A DNA stretch of 64,000 bases from Streptomyces violascens (lineage in GTDB: Bacteria; Actinomycetota; Actinomycetes; Streptomycetales; Streptomycetaceae): positions 620,001 to 684,000 of the forward strand of contig NZ_BMUA01000001.1 in the NCBI RefSeq assembly GCF_014649955.1. The letters run 5' to 3'. The notes under the pieces were generated by a model that worked only from the letters and a program-made list of their open reading frames with translations, was not told the DNA's origin and searched no databases. This document shows, in pieces, positions 53,677 to 62,464 of this stretch (its first letter is position 1; each line of letters opens with the position of its first letter). The position numbers and the translations under genes are program-made.

Positions 53677-54258
53677 ATGGGTCGGACGGGTGGCGTGATG
53701 GATGACGACGAGGCGAGGGTGCGGCTGCTCGATGCGGCCGACGCGCTGTTCTACACCTACGGGGTGCAGGCGGTCGGGATGGACCGCATCCGCGCCGAGT
53801 CACAGGTGCCGCTGAAGCGGCTGTACCGGATCTTCCCCGCGAAGGAGGCGCTCGTCGCCGCCTATCTGGACCGGCACGACCGGCGCTGGACGGCCGGTCT
53901 GCGCCGCCATGTGGCGGCCGCACATGGAGACCCGCGCGAGCAGGTGCTCGCGGTCTTCGACTGGCTGGCCGAGTGGTTCGACGAGCCCGCGTTCCGGGGC
54001 TGCGCCTTCCTCAACGCGCTCGGAGAGCTCGGCGACACACCGGCCGCCGTGAACGATGTGGCCCGCCGCCACAAGGCCGAGCTCCAGCAGGTCCTGAACG
54101 AACTGGCAGCCGCCGCGGGGGGCCCGGACGCACTGGGCGCCCAGCTGATGATCCTCGTCGAGGGCGCCACGGCCGTCGCGGCTCTCGCCCCCGGGCCCGC
54201 CCCGGCCCGCCGGGCCCGAGCCATGGCCGAGGCGCTCCTGGGGCACGCCGTGCGATGA
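53677..54258 (+). CDS. TetR/AcrR family transcriptional regulator
   Basis: The 193-residue protein has an N-terminal TetR HTH ([46 protein letters not shown] in short overlapping motifs, about residues 15-60) and a helical ligand-binding C-terminus with [14 protein letters not shown]. Two matching palindromes lie immediately upstream, indicating autoregulation and control of the DUF1348 gene. ATG 53677 has GAGGGA upstream; ATG 53698 is an alternative. The inducer is unknown. Confidence 0.92.
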   Translation: MGRTGGVMDDDEARVRLLDAADALFYTYGVQAVGMDRIRAESQVPLKRLYRIFPAKEALVAAYLDRHDRRWTAGLRRHVAAAHGDPREQVLAVFDWLAEWFDEPAFRGCAFLNALGELGDTPAAVNDVARRHKAELQQVLNELAAAAGGPDALGAQLMILVEGATAVAALAPGPAPARRARAMAEALLGHAVR

Positions 54259-54393
54259 GAGCCGCCGTGTCACCTTCGGCGGGTGTTCCGCATGCGTCGG
54301 CGTGGTACCGGTGACAGTGTCGAATGGCCGGGGCGTACCCGGCGTCCGCGGCCGGGCGGCCGGGCGCGGCCCGACACGGATGAGGAGCCACCA

Positions 54394-54597
54394 GTGCGCC
54401 ATCGCATCGTTGCCGAACGACTTCCCGACGGCACCCTCAAGGAATGGCACATGGTCCGCGGCGACGAGGAACAGGTCATGTGTGGACGCGGCTTGCCCGA
54501 GGGCACCGAGGAACTGCCCGACGACGCCTGGGGTACGGACCGCGCCCGCCCCTTCTGCCACACGTGCGGGGCGCTGTATCTGCGCGAGGTGCCGTAG
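54394..54597 (+). CDS. Small CxxC protein of unknown function
   Basis: The 67-residue protein reads RHRIVAERLPDGTLKEWHM, then a lone Cys in QVMCGRGLP and a CxxC pair in FCHTCGALYL. Three cysteines plus a nearby His (RPFCHTC) could hold one zinc. GTG 54394 follows GAGGAG at 6 bases, and the coding bias is good, so it is likely real. I do not recognise the family. Confidence 0.68.
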   Translation: MRHRIVAERLPDGTLKEWHMVRGDEEQVMCGRGLPEGTEELPDDAWGTDRARPFCHTCGALYLREVP

Positions 54598-54772
54598 CCG
54601 GGCCACGGCGGGCGGGCCGTGATCCGCCCGCCACCCCCTTTCCCCTGGCCCCAACTGCCGATCATTGACGGCTGGTTGAGCCACACATCGTTTCTGGGCA
54701 CAGCACCCCCTCACCGCCCACCCCCTTCTCGGCTCCGTATCGTGGAGTCCCGCTGCCGAGAAGGGACATCGC

Positions 54773-56317
54773 ATGACAGGACCCACACGCGCACCCGAGA
54801 TCCGTACGACCGCCGGAACCGTCCGCGGACGCATCGCGGACGGCATGGCCGTCTTCCGCGGCATCCCGTTCGCCCAGCCGCCCGTCGGCCCGCTGCATCT
54901 GGCCCCGCCGGTGCCCGCCCTGCCGTGGGACGGCGTACGCGAGGCCGTCTCGTTCGGCCCCACTCCCCCGCAGTCCCTCGCCCTGGGGTTCGGCTCGGGG
55001 CCCGAGAGCCCGGCCGGCTCGGACGAGTGGCTGACGGTCAACGTCTGGTCGCCCGATCCGGGCGGGGCGGCCCGGCTGCCCGTCATGGTGTGGATATACG
55101 GCGGGGCCTTCATGGTCGGCTCCGCCGACGGGCCCACCTATGACGGGACGGCGCTCGCCCGGCGGGGCACCGTCGTCGTGACGTTCAACCACCGCGTGGG
55201 CGCCGAGGGATACGGCCACTTCGAGGGCGCGGTGCCCAACCGGGCGCTGCTCGACCAGGTCGCAGCCCTGGAGTGGGTGCGAGACAACATCGCCGGGTTC
55301 GGCGGCGATCCGGACCGGGTGACGGTCTTCGGCGAGTCGGCGGGGGCCGGCGCGATCGCGGCGCTGCTCGCGATGCCGAGGGCGGCCGGGCTCTTCCACC
55401 GGGCCGTGGCGCAGAGCGTCCCGGGTTCGGTGTTCAGCCCGGCGCTCGCCGCGGACGTCGGCGCGAGCGTGGCCGCCGAGCTCGGTCTGCCCGCCACCCT
55501 GGACGCGCTGGCTCCGGTGCCGCCCAAGGCACTGCGGGACGCGGCGGACGCGGTGCTCGGCAAGATCTCGCAGTACGGGGCGCGCTGGGGGCTGATCGCC
55601 CACGCCCACCTCCCGTTCTCACCGGTGGTCGACGGCGAGGTGCTGCCGTGTTCGCCGTGGGAGGCGCTGCGCACCGGGCAGAGCCGCGACGTCGAGCTGA
55701 TCGCGGGTCACAACCGGGACGAGGCACGGCTGTTCACGGTGATGTCGGGCCGCCACGGCAAGATCACCCAGGAGGAGGCCGACACCACCCTGGCGAGGTT
55801 CGCACCCGGCCGCGAGGGCGTGGCGGCCTACCGGGCGGGTTACCCGGAGGCCGACCCGACCGCCATGCAGGAACTGGTCATGTCGGACTGGCTGTTCCGG
55901 ATGCCGAGCCTCCACCTGGCCGAGGCACACGCGATGGGTGGCGGCACCACATACGCGTATGAACTGGCATGGGGAGCACCCGCGTTGGGCGGCGCGCTCG
56001 GCGCCTGTCACGGGCTCGATGTGCCGCTGGTGTTCGGCAACCTGCTCGGTGGTATCGCCACGCTGGCACTCGGCGAGGAGCCGCCGGCCGAGGCCGAGGC
56101 CGTCTCGGACGCGATGGGCAGCGCGTGGACCGCGTTCGCGGCGCACGGTGACCCGGGCTGGGCCCGCTACCGCACCGACGACCGGCTGACCCGGGTGTTC
56201 GCGGTCGAGCCTCACACCGTGCCGTACCCACAGGAGATCTCCCGTCGTATGTGGGCCCAACACACCTTTGCCGCCCTGGAGTTGACCCAGGACGAGGATC
56301 CTGTGCCCTCTGCCTGA
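54773..56317 (+). CDS. Type B carboxylesterase
   Basis: The 514-residue protein is a full-length alpha/beta-hydrolase of the carboxylesterase type B family: IPFAQPPVGPL near the start, YGGAF oxyanion motif, nucleophile Ser189 in GESAGA, and the late His in GACHGLDVPLVFG. It lacks a signal peptide and is probably cytoplasmic, hydrolysing small esters or p-nitrobenzyl-type substrates. The ATG has AAGGGA upstream. It is followed by an MFS gene in the same direction. Confidence 0.92.
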   Translation: MTGPTRAPEIRTTAGTVRGRIADGMAVFRGIPFAQPPVGPLHLAPPVPALPWDGVREAVSFGPTPPQSLALGFGSGPESPAGSDEWLTVNVWSPDPGGAARLPVMVWIYGGAFMVGSADGPTYDGTALARRGTVVVTFNHRVGAEGYGHFEGAVPNRALLDQVAALEWVRDNIAGFGGDPDRVTVFGESAGAGAIAALLAMPRAAGLFHRAVAQSVPGSVFSPALAADVGASVAAELGLPATLDALAPVPPKALRDAADAVLGKISQYGARWGLIAHAHLPFSPVVDGEVLPCSPWEALRTGQSRDVELIAGHNRDEARLFTVMSGRHGKITQEEADTTLARFAPGREGVAAYRAGYPEADPTAMQELVMSDWLFRMPSLHLAEAHAMGGGTTYAYELAWGAPALGGALGACHGLDVPLVFGNLLGGIATLALGEEPPAEAEAVSDAMGSAWTAFAAHGDPGWARYRTDDRLTRVFAVEPHTVPYPQEISRRMWAQHTFAALELTQDEDPVPSA

Positions 56318-56455
56318 GAGTCGCCGCCGCTGCGGGGCGCGCCACCTGTTCGGGTCCGACTGGGTGCGGGCGATTGCGGGGATTATGTCCGGTGAGCGCC
56401 GGGTACTCGCGTCCGGCAGGGTGCGGTTTCGGCTCGCGGCGGCAGGAGGCAGTTC

Positions 56456-57958
56456 ATGGGCGGCGCGGTGCAGGACCCGGGTCCGCGGACCATCACGACC
56501 CAGGTGCCGGCGAGGCTGGACCGGCTGCCGTGGTCGCGCTGGCACTGGATGATCGTGATCGGTCTCGGCACCGTGTGGATCCTGGACGGCCTCGAAGTCA
56601 CCGTCGTCGGGAACATCGCGAGCCGGCTCTCGGAGCACGGCAGCGGGCTCGCGATCACCGACGCCCAGGTCACGGGCCTGGGCGCCGCACTGTATGTGGC
56701 GGGGGCCTGTTCGGGGGCGCTGTTCTTCGGCTGGCTGACCGACCGGTTCGGGCGCAAGAAGCTGTTCCTGGTCACCCTCGCGGTCTATCTCGCCGCCACC
56801 GCGATGACCGCACTGTCCTTCTCGGCGTGGTGGTTCTTCCTGTTCCGCTTCCTGACCGGGTTCGGTATCGGCGGCGAGTACGCGGCCATCAACTCGGCCA
56901 TCGACGAGCTGATCCCGAGCAAGTACCGCGGCCGGGTGGACCTCATCATCAACGGGAGTTACTGGCTCGGCGCGATGGGCGGGGCGCTGCTGTCGGTCGT
57001 CGCACTGAACACCGACATCCTGCCGAAGAACGTCGGCTGGCGGCTCACCTTCGCCCTGGGTGTGGTGCTCGGCCTCGTCATCCTGCTGGTGCGGCGGCAC
57101 GTACCGGAGAGCCCGCGGTGGATGTTCATCCACGGCCGCGAGGAGGGCGCGGAGCAGCTGCTCGACGACGTGGAGCACGAGGTGGAGGAGCAGACCGGCG
57201 AGCGGCTTCCGCCGCCGGGGCGGTCGATCACCATCGAGCAGCGCGAGAGCGTGGGCTTCGTCGAGATCGCGCGCACCCTGTTCAAGGCCTACCCCAAGCG
57301 GGCGGTGCTCGGCTTCGCCCTGTTCATCGGACAGGCCTTTCTCTACAACGCGATCACGTTCGGGTTCAGCTCGATCCTGGTGAAGTTCTTCGACGTCTCC
57401 AGCGGCACCACCGGCTACTTCTTCGCTGTGATCGCCTTCGGCAACTTCCTGGGCCCGCTGCTGCTCGGCAAGCTCTTCGACACGGTCGGCCGCCGCAGGA
57501 TGATCGCCGGTACGTATGTCCTGTCGGGCGTGCTGCTCTTCGTCACCGCGTGGTTCTTCGCCCAGGGGTGGCTCAACGCCACAACGATGACCGCGTGCTG
57601 GTGCGTGGTGCTGTTCTTCGCGTCGGCGGGTGCCAGCTCCGCGTATCTCACGGTGAGCGAGATCTTCCCGATGGAGACCCGGGCGATGGCGATCGCCTTC
57701 TTCTACGCGCTCGGTACGGCCGCGGGCGGCATCTCGGGGCCGCTGGTCTTCTCGGCGCTGACGTCCAGCGGGGTGGTCGGCGACGCGGTCATCGCCTTCA
57801 GCATCGGCGCGGCGCTGATGACGGCGGCCGGCGTGGTGGCTGCGTTCCTCGCGGTCGACGCGGAGGGCAAGTCCCTGGAGGACATCGCCGCCCCACTGTC
57901 CGCGCGGCTCGCGGCGGCAGCCGAGGGCACGACGCCGCCGGCGGCACCGGCCGCGTAA
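56456..57958 (+). CDS. MFS transporter, sugar/metabolite-porter type
   Basis: The 500-residue protein has 12 predicted helices with GWLTDRFGRKKLF after helix 2, RFLTGFGIGGEYAAI in helix 4, VPESPRW before the central loop, and GKLFDTVGRRRMI in the second half. These are sugar-porter and metabolite:proton symporter signatures. An AGGAGG site lies 6 bases before the ATG. It is 138 bp after the esterase gene and may be co-expressed; the substrate is unknown. Confidence 0.9.
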   Translation: MGGAVQDPGPRTITTQVPARLDRLPWSRWHWMIVIGLGTVWILDGLEVTVVGNIASRLSEHGSGLAITDAQVTGLGAALYVAGACSGALFFGWLTDRFGRKKLFLVTLAVYLAATAMTALSFSAWWFFLFRFLTGFGIGGEYAAINSAIDELIPSKYRGRVDLIINGSYWLGAMGGALLSVVALNTDILPKNVGWRLTFALGVVLGLVILLVRRHVPESPRWMFIHGREEGAEQLLDDVEHEVEEQTGERLPPPGRSITIEQRESVGFVEIARTLFKAYPKRAVLGFALFIGQAFLYNAITFGFSSILVKFFDVSSGTTGYFFAVIAFGNFLGPLLLGKLFDTVGRRRMIAGTYVLSGVLLFVTAWFFAQGWLNATTMTACWCVVLFFASAGASSAYLTVSEIFPMETRAMAIAFFYALGTAAGGISGPLVFSALTSSGVVGDAVIAFSIGAALMTAAGVVAAFLAVDAEGKSLEDIAAPLSARLAAAAEGTTPPAAPAA

Positions 57959-58127
57959 GTCCTGGCCGCGGCCGGGCGGCTCCGCGGCCGCGGGGAGTGG
58001 AGTGCTCGCCCGCGGGCCGGTGGGAGCTGGTCGCGCCCACGCGGCGGAGCCGCACGGTGCCGCTGCCGCGCGGCCCTTTGTAGCGCTGCCCGGAAGCGGC
58101 GCGAACCTGGCACATTTCCTCTCTCGA

Positions 58128-58156
58128 TTGCGTCAAGCACACACTGACGTTATAGT
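58128..58156 (+). promoter_or_regulatory. Near-consensus vegetative promoter
   Basis: TTGCGT (58128-58133) and TATAGT (58151-58156) are separated by exactly 17 bp. The pair lies 70 bp before the NAD-dependent epimerase start, and this stretch is AT-rich for the window. Confidence 0.7.
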
Positions 58157-58225
58157 CTCTAACTAACGGCACTGCACATAACGAAGCCGGGGGCTGACGC
58201 CGTCCCGGCCATGAGGGGAATCGAC

Positions 58226-59179
58226 ATGTCGCACACGGAAAACAACCTCCACGTGGTTCTCGGCTCGGGCCCGGCCGGCACTGCGGTGGCCACCGAGCTC
58301 GCGCACCGCGGCCACCCCGTCCGCCTCGTCGACCGGACCGGAACCGGCCCCGAGACAGCGGGAGTCGACCGAGTGAAGGGCGACGTCGCGTCGGCCGAGG
58401 GGGCGGCGGCAGCCATACGCGGAGCCGGGGTCGTCTACCACTGCGTCAACGTCGCCTACCAGCTCCAGGTCGAGGTCATGCCCCGCATCCAGGAGGCCGT
58501 CCTGGGCGCCGTGGAGGCGGAGGGCGCGCGCCTGGTCGTGCTCGACACGCTCTACCCGTACGGCGAGACGCACGGCGAGGTCATGACCGAGGACACCCCG
58601 TGGCGCGCCACCGCCCTCAAGGGCCGGATGCGCGCCGAGCTCGACGAGAAGTACCTGGCCGCACACCGCGAGGCACGCGCTTCGGTGGTGCTCGGCCGGT
58701 CCGCCGACTTCGTCGGCCCCGGGGTGCTCAACTCGACGCTCGGCGCGGCCGTCTTCCCCGGGGCGCTGACCGGCGGCGAAGTGCTGACGCTCGGGGACAT
58801 CGACCTGCCGCACAGCTACACCGACATCCGCGCGGTGGCCGCCGGGCTCGCCACGCTCGGCGAGAGCCCGCACGGCGACGGCCGGGTCTGGCACCTCCCG
58901 ACGGCGCCGGCCCTGACCACCCGCGAGGTGCTCGGAATGATCGAGGACCGGGTCGGCCACCCACTGAAGATCGTCACGCTCGACGAGCCGCGCCCCTTCG
59001 GCCCGTTCGACCAGGTCTTCATGGACGCGTACGCCGAGATGTTCTACCAGCACACCGAGCCGCAGATCGTGAGCTCGGGCGCCTTCGAGGCCGCGTTCCG
59101 CACCGAGCCGATCCCGATGGGCGACACCCTCGACGCCACGCTCGCGTGGTACCGCGGCCTGCTGGCCGAGCGCGCCTGA
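58226..59179 (+). CDS. NAD-dependent epimerase/dehydratase-like protein
   Basis: The 317-residue protein has a Rossmann start VVLGSGPAGTAVATEL, VYHCVNVAYQ and VVLDTLYPYGE in place of the usual catalytic Ser/Tyr positions, so it is an atypical extended SDR; the glycine motif GSGPAGTA also differs from GxxGxxG. It may be a reductase or a non-catalytic NAD(P)-sensor. ATG 58226 follows GAGGGGA at 6 bases; in-frame ATG 58211 has no site. It converges with ohr. Confidence 0.85.
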   Translation: MSHTENNLHVVLGSGPAGTAVATELAHRGHPVRLVDRTGTGPETAGVDRVKGDVASAEGAAAAIRGAGVVYHCVNVAYQLQVEVMPRIQEAVLGAVEAEGARLVVLDTLYPYGETHGEVMTEDTPWRATALKGRMRAELDEKYLAAHREARASVVLGRSADFVGPGVLNSTLGAAVFPGALTGGEVLTLGDIDLPHSYTDIRAVAAGLATLGESPHGDGRVWHLPTAPALTTREVLGMIEDRVGHPLKIVTLDEPRPFGPFDQVFMDAYAEMFYQHTEPQIVSSGAFEAAFRTEPIPMGDTLDATLAWYRGLLAERA

Positions 59180-59196
59180 CCGCGGCGCGCGGACCG

Positions 59197-59613
59197 CTAC
59201 TCGATGACGATCTCGAACGGGATGTTGCCGCGGGTCGCCTTGGAGTACGGGCAGGCCGCGTGGGTCAGCTCGACGAGCTTGGCGCCGCTCTCGCCCTCCA
59301 GGTGCTCGGGGAGCTCGACGCGCATGACGACACCGATGCCGAAGCCGCCGTCGGCGGGGTCCTTGCCGATGCCGACCTCGGCGGTCACCGAGACGTCCTT
59401 GACGTCGAGCTTCAGCTGGCGGGCGACGGAACCCATCGCGCTGGCGAAGCAGGCCGCATAGCCGGCGGCGAAGAGCTGCTCCGGGTTGGTGCCCTGACCG
59501 TTGCCCCCGAGGGCCGGCGGGAAGGCGAGCGGCAGGTCGAGCTGGCCGTCGGAGCTGACGGTGCGGCCTTCGCGGCCGTTGGCGGTCGCCACTGCGGTGT
59601 AGAGCGCGTCCAT
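59197..59613 (-). CDS. ohr: Organic hydroperoxide resistance protein (Ohr/OsmC)
   Basis: Ohr reduces organic hydroperoxides with a reactive cysteine pair. The 138-residue protein carries peroxidatic Cys55 (AACFASAM) and resolving Cys121 (HAACPYSKATRGN), and starts MDALYTAVATANGREG as expected of the family. The ATG has GAGGAA upstream. It is divergent from an OhrR-type regulator, with a palindrome between them, so induction by organic peroxide is likely. Confidence 0.93.
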   Translation of the reverse strand: MDALYTAVATANGREGRTVSSDGQLDLPLAFPPALGGNGQGTNPEQLFAAGYAACFASAMGSVARQLKLDVKDVSVTAEVGIGKDPADGGFGIGVVMRVELPEHLEGESGAKLVELTHAACPYSKATRGNIPFEIVIE

Positions 59614-59708
59614 GGGATCGGGTTCCTCTCGTGTCCGTCCGTACGGAGCCGGTGTGACTCCGTACGGGGAAGCCTCGGCTGCCCAGAACCAACTGAAGCA
59701 CACAATTA

Positions 59709-59722
59709 AGTTGTGCACAACT
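59709..59722. promoter_or_regulatory. OhrR-type operator palindrome
   Basis: AGTTGTGCACAACT (59709-59722) is a perfect 14-bp palindrome within the AT-rich block 59700-59726 between ohr and the MarR gene; an adjacent ACAATTAAGTTGT half-overlaps it. Confidence 0.75.
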
Positions 59723-59749
59723 AAATGGCGTGCGTGTTAGCCTGGTCGC

Positions 59750-60259
59750 ATGGTGACCACGCCCCCCGACCGCCCGCACGACGAGGACTATCTGCGGCTC
59801 GACCTCCAGCTCTGCTTCTCGCTGCACGCGGCATCGCGCGCCTTCAACGGGGTCTACCGCACGCTCCTGAAGGACCTGGGGCTCACCTATCCGCAGTACC
59901 TGGTGATGCTGACGCTCTGGGAGCACGGGGAGCTGCCGGTCAAGAGCATCGGCGAGAAGCTGCGGCTCGACTCGGGCACGCTGTCGCCGCTGCTCAAGCG
60001 CCTCGAATCGGCGGGCTTCGTGGAGCGTCACCGCAGCAAGGCGGACGAGCGTTCCGTCAGCATCCGCCTCACGGAACAGGGCACGGCGCTGCGGGAACAC
60101 GCGCTGACGGTGCCGCACCACATCGCGCGGGCCGTCAATCTCCCTCCGGAGGACTTCCACACGCTGCGCACACTTCTGGCCACCCTCACCGAGGGCCTCG
60201 ACGCCGCACAGGGCCCGATGGCAACGGGCACGGACGAGGCGGCCTGCGCGGAGGGCTGA
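59750..60259 (+). CDS. ohrR: OhrR, MarR-family organic peroxide sensor
   Basis: The 169-residue MarR protein has the OhrR sensing cysteine at Cys22 in [14 protein letters not shown], followed by [15 protein letters not shown], a winged helix with [17 protein letters not shown], and [13 protein letters not shown]. Oxidation of Cys22 would release it from the shared operator and induce ohr. The start ATG is supported by the neighbouring operator and the length. No strong ribosome site is seen. Confidence 0.93.
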   Translation: MVTTPPDRPHDEDYLRLDLQLCFSLHAASRAFNGVYRTLLKDLGLTYPQYLVMLTLWEHGELPVKSIGEKLRLDSGTLSPLLKRLESAGFVERHRSKADERSVSIRLTEQGTALREHALTVPHHIARAVNLPPEDFHTLRTLLATLTEGLDAAQGPMATGTDEAACAEG

Positions 60260-60349
60260 GTACACGGGCGCGGGCCGTGTGTGCCCCCTCCCCCTCTGTG
60301 CGCGAAAAGTCGTGTGCGGGCCACACACGGGTCGACATAACCTGCGCCG

Positions 60350-60700
60350 ATGAGTGGCTTTGCGACACACCGTCAGCGCGTGCACGACGGGGGCCTGACC
60401 GCCCGGGCCCGCCACGCGAGCCTGCGCACCTGCGCGGTGATGTCCGCGCCCTACGGGTTCCGCGCGACGTACCACCACCTCTGCCGCAGCGCGGGTGTGC
60501 CCGCCGTACTGGAGTCGGATCCGCAGTCCCTGGTGCGGGCCGTGGAAGAGCTGTACGCCGCACGGCAGTTGTGCCTCGCGGACGAGGCCGCGTATGCCGC
60601 GCGCCGTCGGGGCGAGAAGGCCGCCGGGCGGCGGGGCGTACCCACGGACTACGACCGCCGGGGCCGCCGGCTCGGGCCCGGCGGAAGTCTCGCGCTGTGA
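60350..60700 (+). CDS. Hypothetical protein, possibly 5' part of a gene split by TGA
   Basis: The 116-residue frame has good third-position GC bias and a protein-like sequence (GFRATYHHLCRSAGVPAVLE, EELYAARQLCLADEAAYAARRRGE) but no recognised domain and no clear ribosome site. It ends in TGA at 60698-60700. The next plausible coding segment, 60740-60952, is in the same frame with no other stop between, so a single ancestral gene may have been interrupted here. Confidence 0.55.
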   Translation: MSGFATHRQRVHDGGLTARARHASLRTCAVMSAPYGFRATYHHLCRSAGVPAVLESDPQSLVRAVEELYAARQLCLADEAAYAARRRGEKAAGRRGVPTDYDRRGRRLGPGGSLAL

Positions 60701-60739
60701 CCCGATCCCGGGTTCCACCCCACCGAACCGCTTCCGGCC

Positions 60740-60952
60740 GTGGTGGCCCGCATCCTCGGCTCCGTGCGATCCACCGCGTGCCCGGCGTGCGACGGAACGG
60801 CGGGCGTGAGCCGCTGGTTCGACGGCTACGACGAGCACGAGCTCTGCGCACACTGCGGGATCTCACTCGCATCACGCCAGGCCGGGCCCGATGTCCGTGT
60901 GCTGCGGGAACGTCACGAGCGATGGCTGGCGCTCTGGCGGCGTACGGCCTGA
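60740..60952 (+). CDS. Small zinc-ribbon-like protein, possibly 3' part of a split gene
   Basis: The 70-residue frame has two CxxC pairs, CPACDG and CAHCG, spaced as in a zinc ribbon. The GTG start has no ribosome site, and the open frame continues upstream (FHPTEPLPAVVARIL) to the TGA at 60698 that closes the previous gene, which supports a common origin. I do not recognise the family. Confidence 0.55.
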   Translation: MVARILGSVRSTACPACDGTAGVSRWFDGYDEHELCAHCGISLASRQAGPDVRVLRERHERWLALWRRTA

Positions 60953-60977
60953 CAGGTGGAGAGCCTCGCCTCGGCCC

Positions 60978-61027
60978 GACCGGTGGCGGGTCTCTAGTCG
61001 GCTGACCGGTAGCGGGTCTCTCGTCGG
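60978..61027. repeat. Tandem pair of 24-bp repeats
   Basis: Two copies starting GACCGGT (60978-61001 and 61004-61027) match at 22 of 24 positions with a 26-bp period. They lie in the non-coding stretch about 125 bp before the SDR gene start. Confidence 0.7.
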
Positions 61028-61152
61028 CCTGCCGCGCATCCCGCGCCTCCCCCTTCGCCCGGCCAGGAGGGGCCACGTCGGCGATCCGCGGCTCGTGCGA
61101 TAGGACTTGCTGTCGAGTACATGCACGCACCAGCAAGCGCAGGAGGCAGCAC

Positions 61153-61893
61153 GTGTCACGTCGGGTCACCATCGTCACAGGCGGCAGTCGGGGAATCGGG
61201 GCGGCGACCTGCGTCCGCCTCGCGGAGGACGGCCACGACCTGGCACTCGGGTACGTCAGCAACGACGCGGCCGCGCACGAGGTGGCCCAAGCGGTGCGTG
61301 CGGCGGGGGCCCACTGTGTCACCGTGCGGGCCGACACCTCTCAAGAGGCGGATGTGGAGCGGCTGTTCGACACGGCAGCGGCCGAGCTCGGGCCGGTGAC
61401 CGGCCTGGTCAACAACGCCGGGGTGACCGGCCCGCTCGGCCGCCTCGCCGACGCCCGCACCGAGGATCTGCGCCGGGTGGTCGACGTGAACGTCCTCGGC
61501 CATCTGCTCTGCTGCCGACGGGCCGCCCGCGACATGGCGGCGAACGGCGGTGGCGCCATCGTCAACATCTCGTCCGCGGCGGCCACGCTGGGCAGTCCCG
61601 GGGACTACGTCCACTACGCAGCGTCCAAGGCGGCCACCGACGCGCTGACCATCGGCCTGTCCAAGGAACTCGGCCCAGACCGCATCCGGGTCAACGCGGT
61701 GGCCCCGGGCATCGTCGACACCGACATGCACACCACGATGGGCGACCCCGGCCGTCCGGCCAGGATGGCGTCGGCCATCCCGCTCGGCCGCCCCGGCGAG
61801 GCCTCCGAGATCGCCGCGGCCGTCGCGTGGCTGCTGTCGCCCGACGCCTCGTACACCAGCGGTGCGATCCTCAGGGTCGCCGGCGGGCGCTGA
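61153..61893 (+). CDS. Short-chain dehydrogenase/reductase
   Basis: The 246-residue classical SDR has the cofactor motif TGGSRGIG, NNAGV, Ser in NISSAAA, and the YxxxK pair in YAASK, all in the usual order. The early R-x-A pattern and NDAAA do not settle NADH versus NADPH. GTG 61153 has AGGAGG six bases upstream. It could be a FabG-like or xenobiotic ketone reductase; the substrate is unknown. Confidence 0.92.
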   Translation: MSRRVTIVTGGSRGIGAATCVRLAEDGHDLALGYVSNDAAAHEVAQAVRAAGAHCVTVRADTSQEADVERLFDTAAAELGPVTGLVNNAGVTGPLGRLADARTEDLRRVVDVNVLGHLLCCRRAARDMAANGGGAIVNISSAAATLGSPGDYVHYAASKAATDALTIGLSKELGPDRIRVNAVAPGIVDTDMHTTMGDPGRPARMASAIPLGRPGEASEIAAAVAWLLSPDASYTSGAILRVAGGR

Positions 61894-61952
61894 CCCCGGC
61901 TCGACACCGTACGGCGGCGGCCAGCATGCTGGGAGTTCAGGGAGGTGGGCGC

Positions 61953-62384
61953 ATGGCGGGACCGTTCGAGGCGGCCACCGGGGACGGGCCCGTGCCATCC
62001 CCGGACGCGGGCCGGGATGCGGCCGTGCGCGCCGCCTTCGAGGGGCTGCTGCACATCCGCCGGGTCACGAATGCCTCGGGCCCCGCGCAGTGGGAGCGGC
62101 TCCAGCCGGTGCGGGCGGTCGCGCTCGCCCTGGAGGCGGCGGGCATCGAACCGTCCGCCGTCGACGAGGACGGCAGGCGGTACGCCACCGGTTACCGCGT
62201 CGGCGCCACCGAAGGGGCCACCGTCCGCGTCGAGTGGCTCGGCCCGCCCGGCAGCGGTGCCGAGTACGCGGCGAAGGAGTCGCTCCGGCGCTGCGCCGCC
62301 GCGCTGCGGCCGCTGGGGTGGCTGGCGTTGGAGTACCGGGGGCCGCGCCGCCACCACTACCTCGAAGTCGAACCGGCGGGGTGA
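61953..62384 (+). CDS. Hypothetical soluble protein
   Basis: The 143-residue protein has no membrane segment. A helix-rich N-terminal half (VRAAFEGLLHIRRV, VRAVALALEAAGIEP) leads to a beta-rich end (YATGYRVGATEGATVRVEWLG, ALEYRGPRRHHYLEVE). GGAGGT lies 7 bases before the ATG, and coding bias is good. I do not recognise a domain. Confidence 0.68.
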   Translation: MAGPFEAATGDGPVPSPDAGRDAAVRAAFEGLLHIRRVTNASGPAQWERLQPVRAVALALEAAGIEPSAVDEDGRRYATGYRVGATEGATVRVEWLGPPGSGAEYAAKESLRRCAAALRPLGWLALEYRGPRRHHYLEVEPAG

Positions 62385-62464
62385 GGCGGGGCCGGTTCGC
62401 GAGTCGCACCGGCTGCCGGTAGAGTGCCATGCTTGTTCGATTGCCCAGGGGCGACGGGGGAAGC

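Noticed and set aside
60698..60700. Selenocysteine at the in-frame TGA
   Set aside because: No SECIS-like hairpin directly after it and no other selenoprotein sign; nonsense mutation is simpler.
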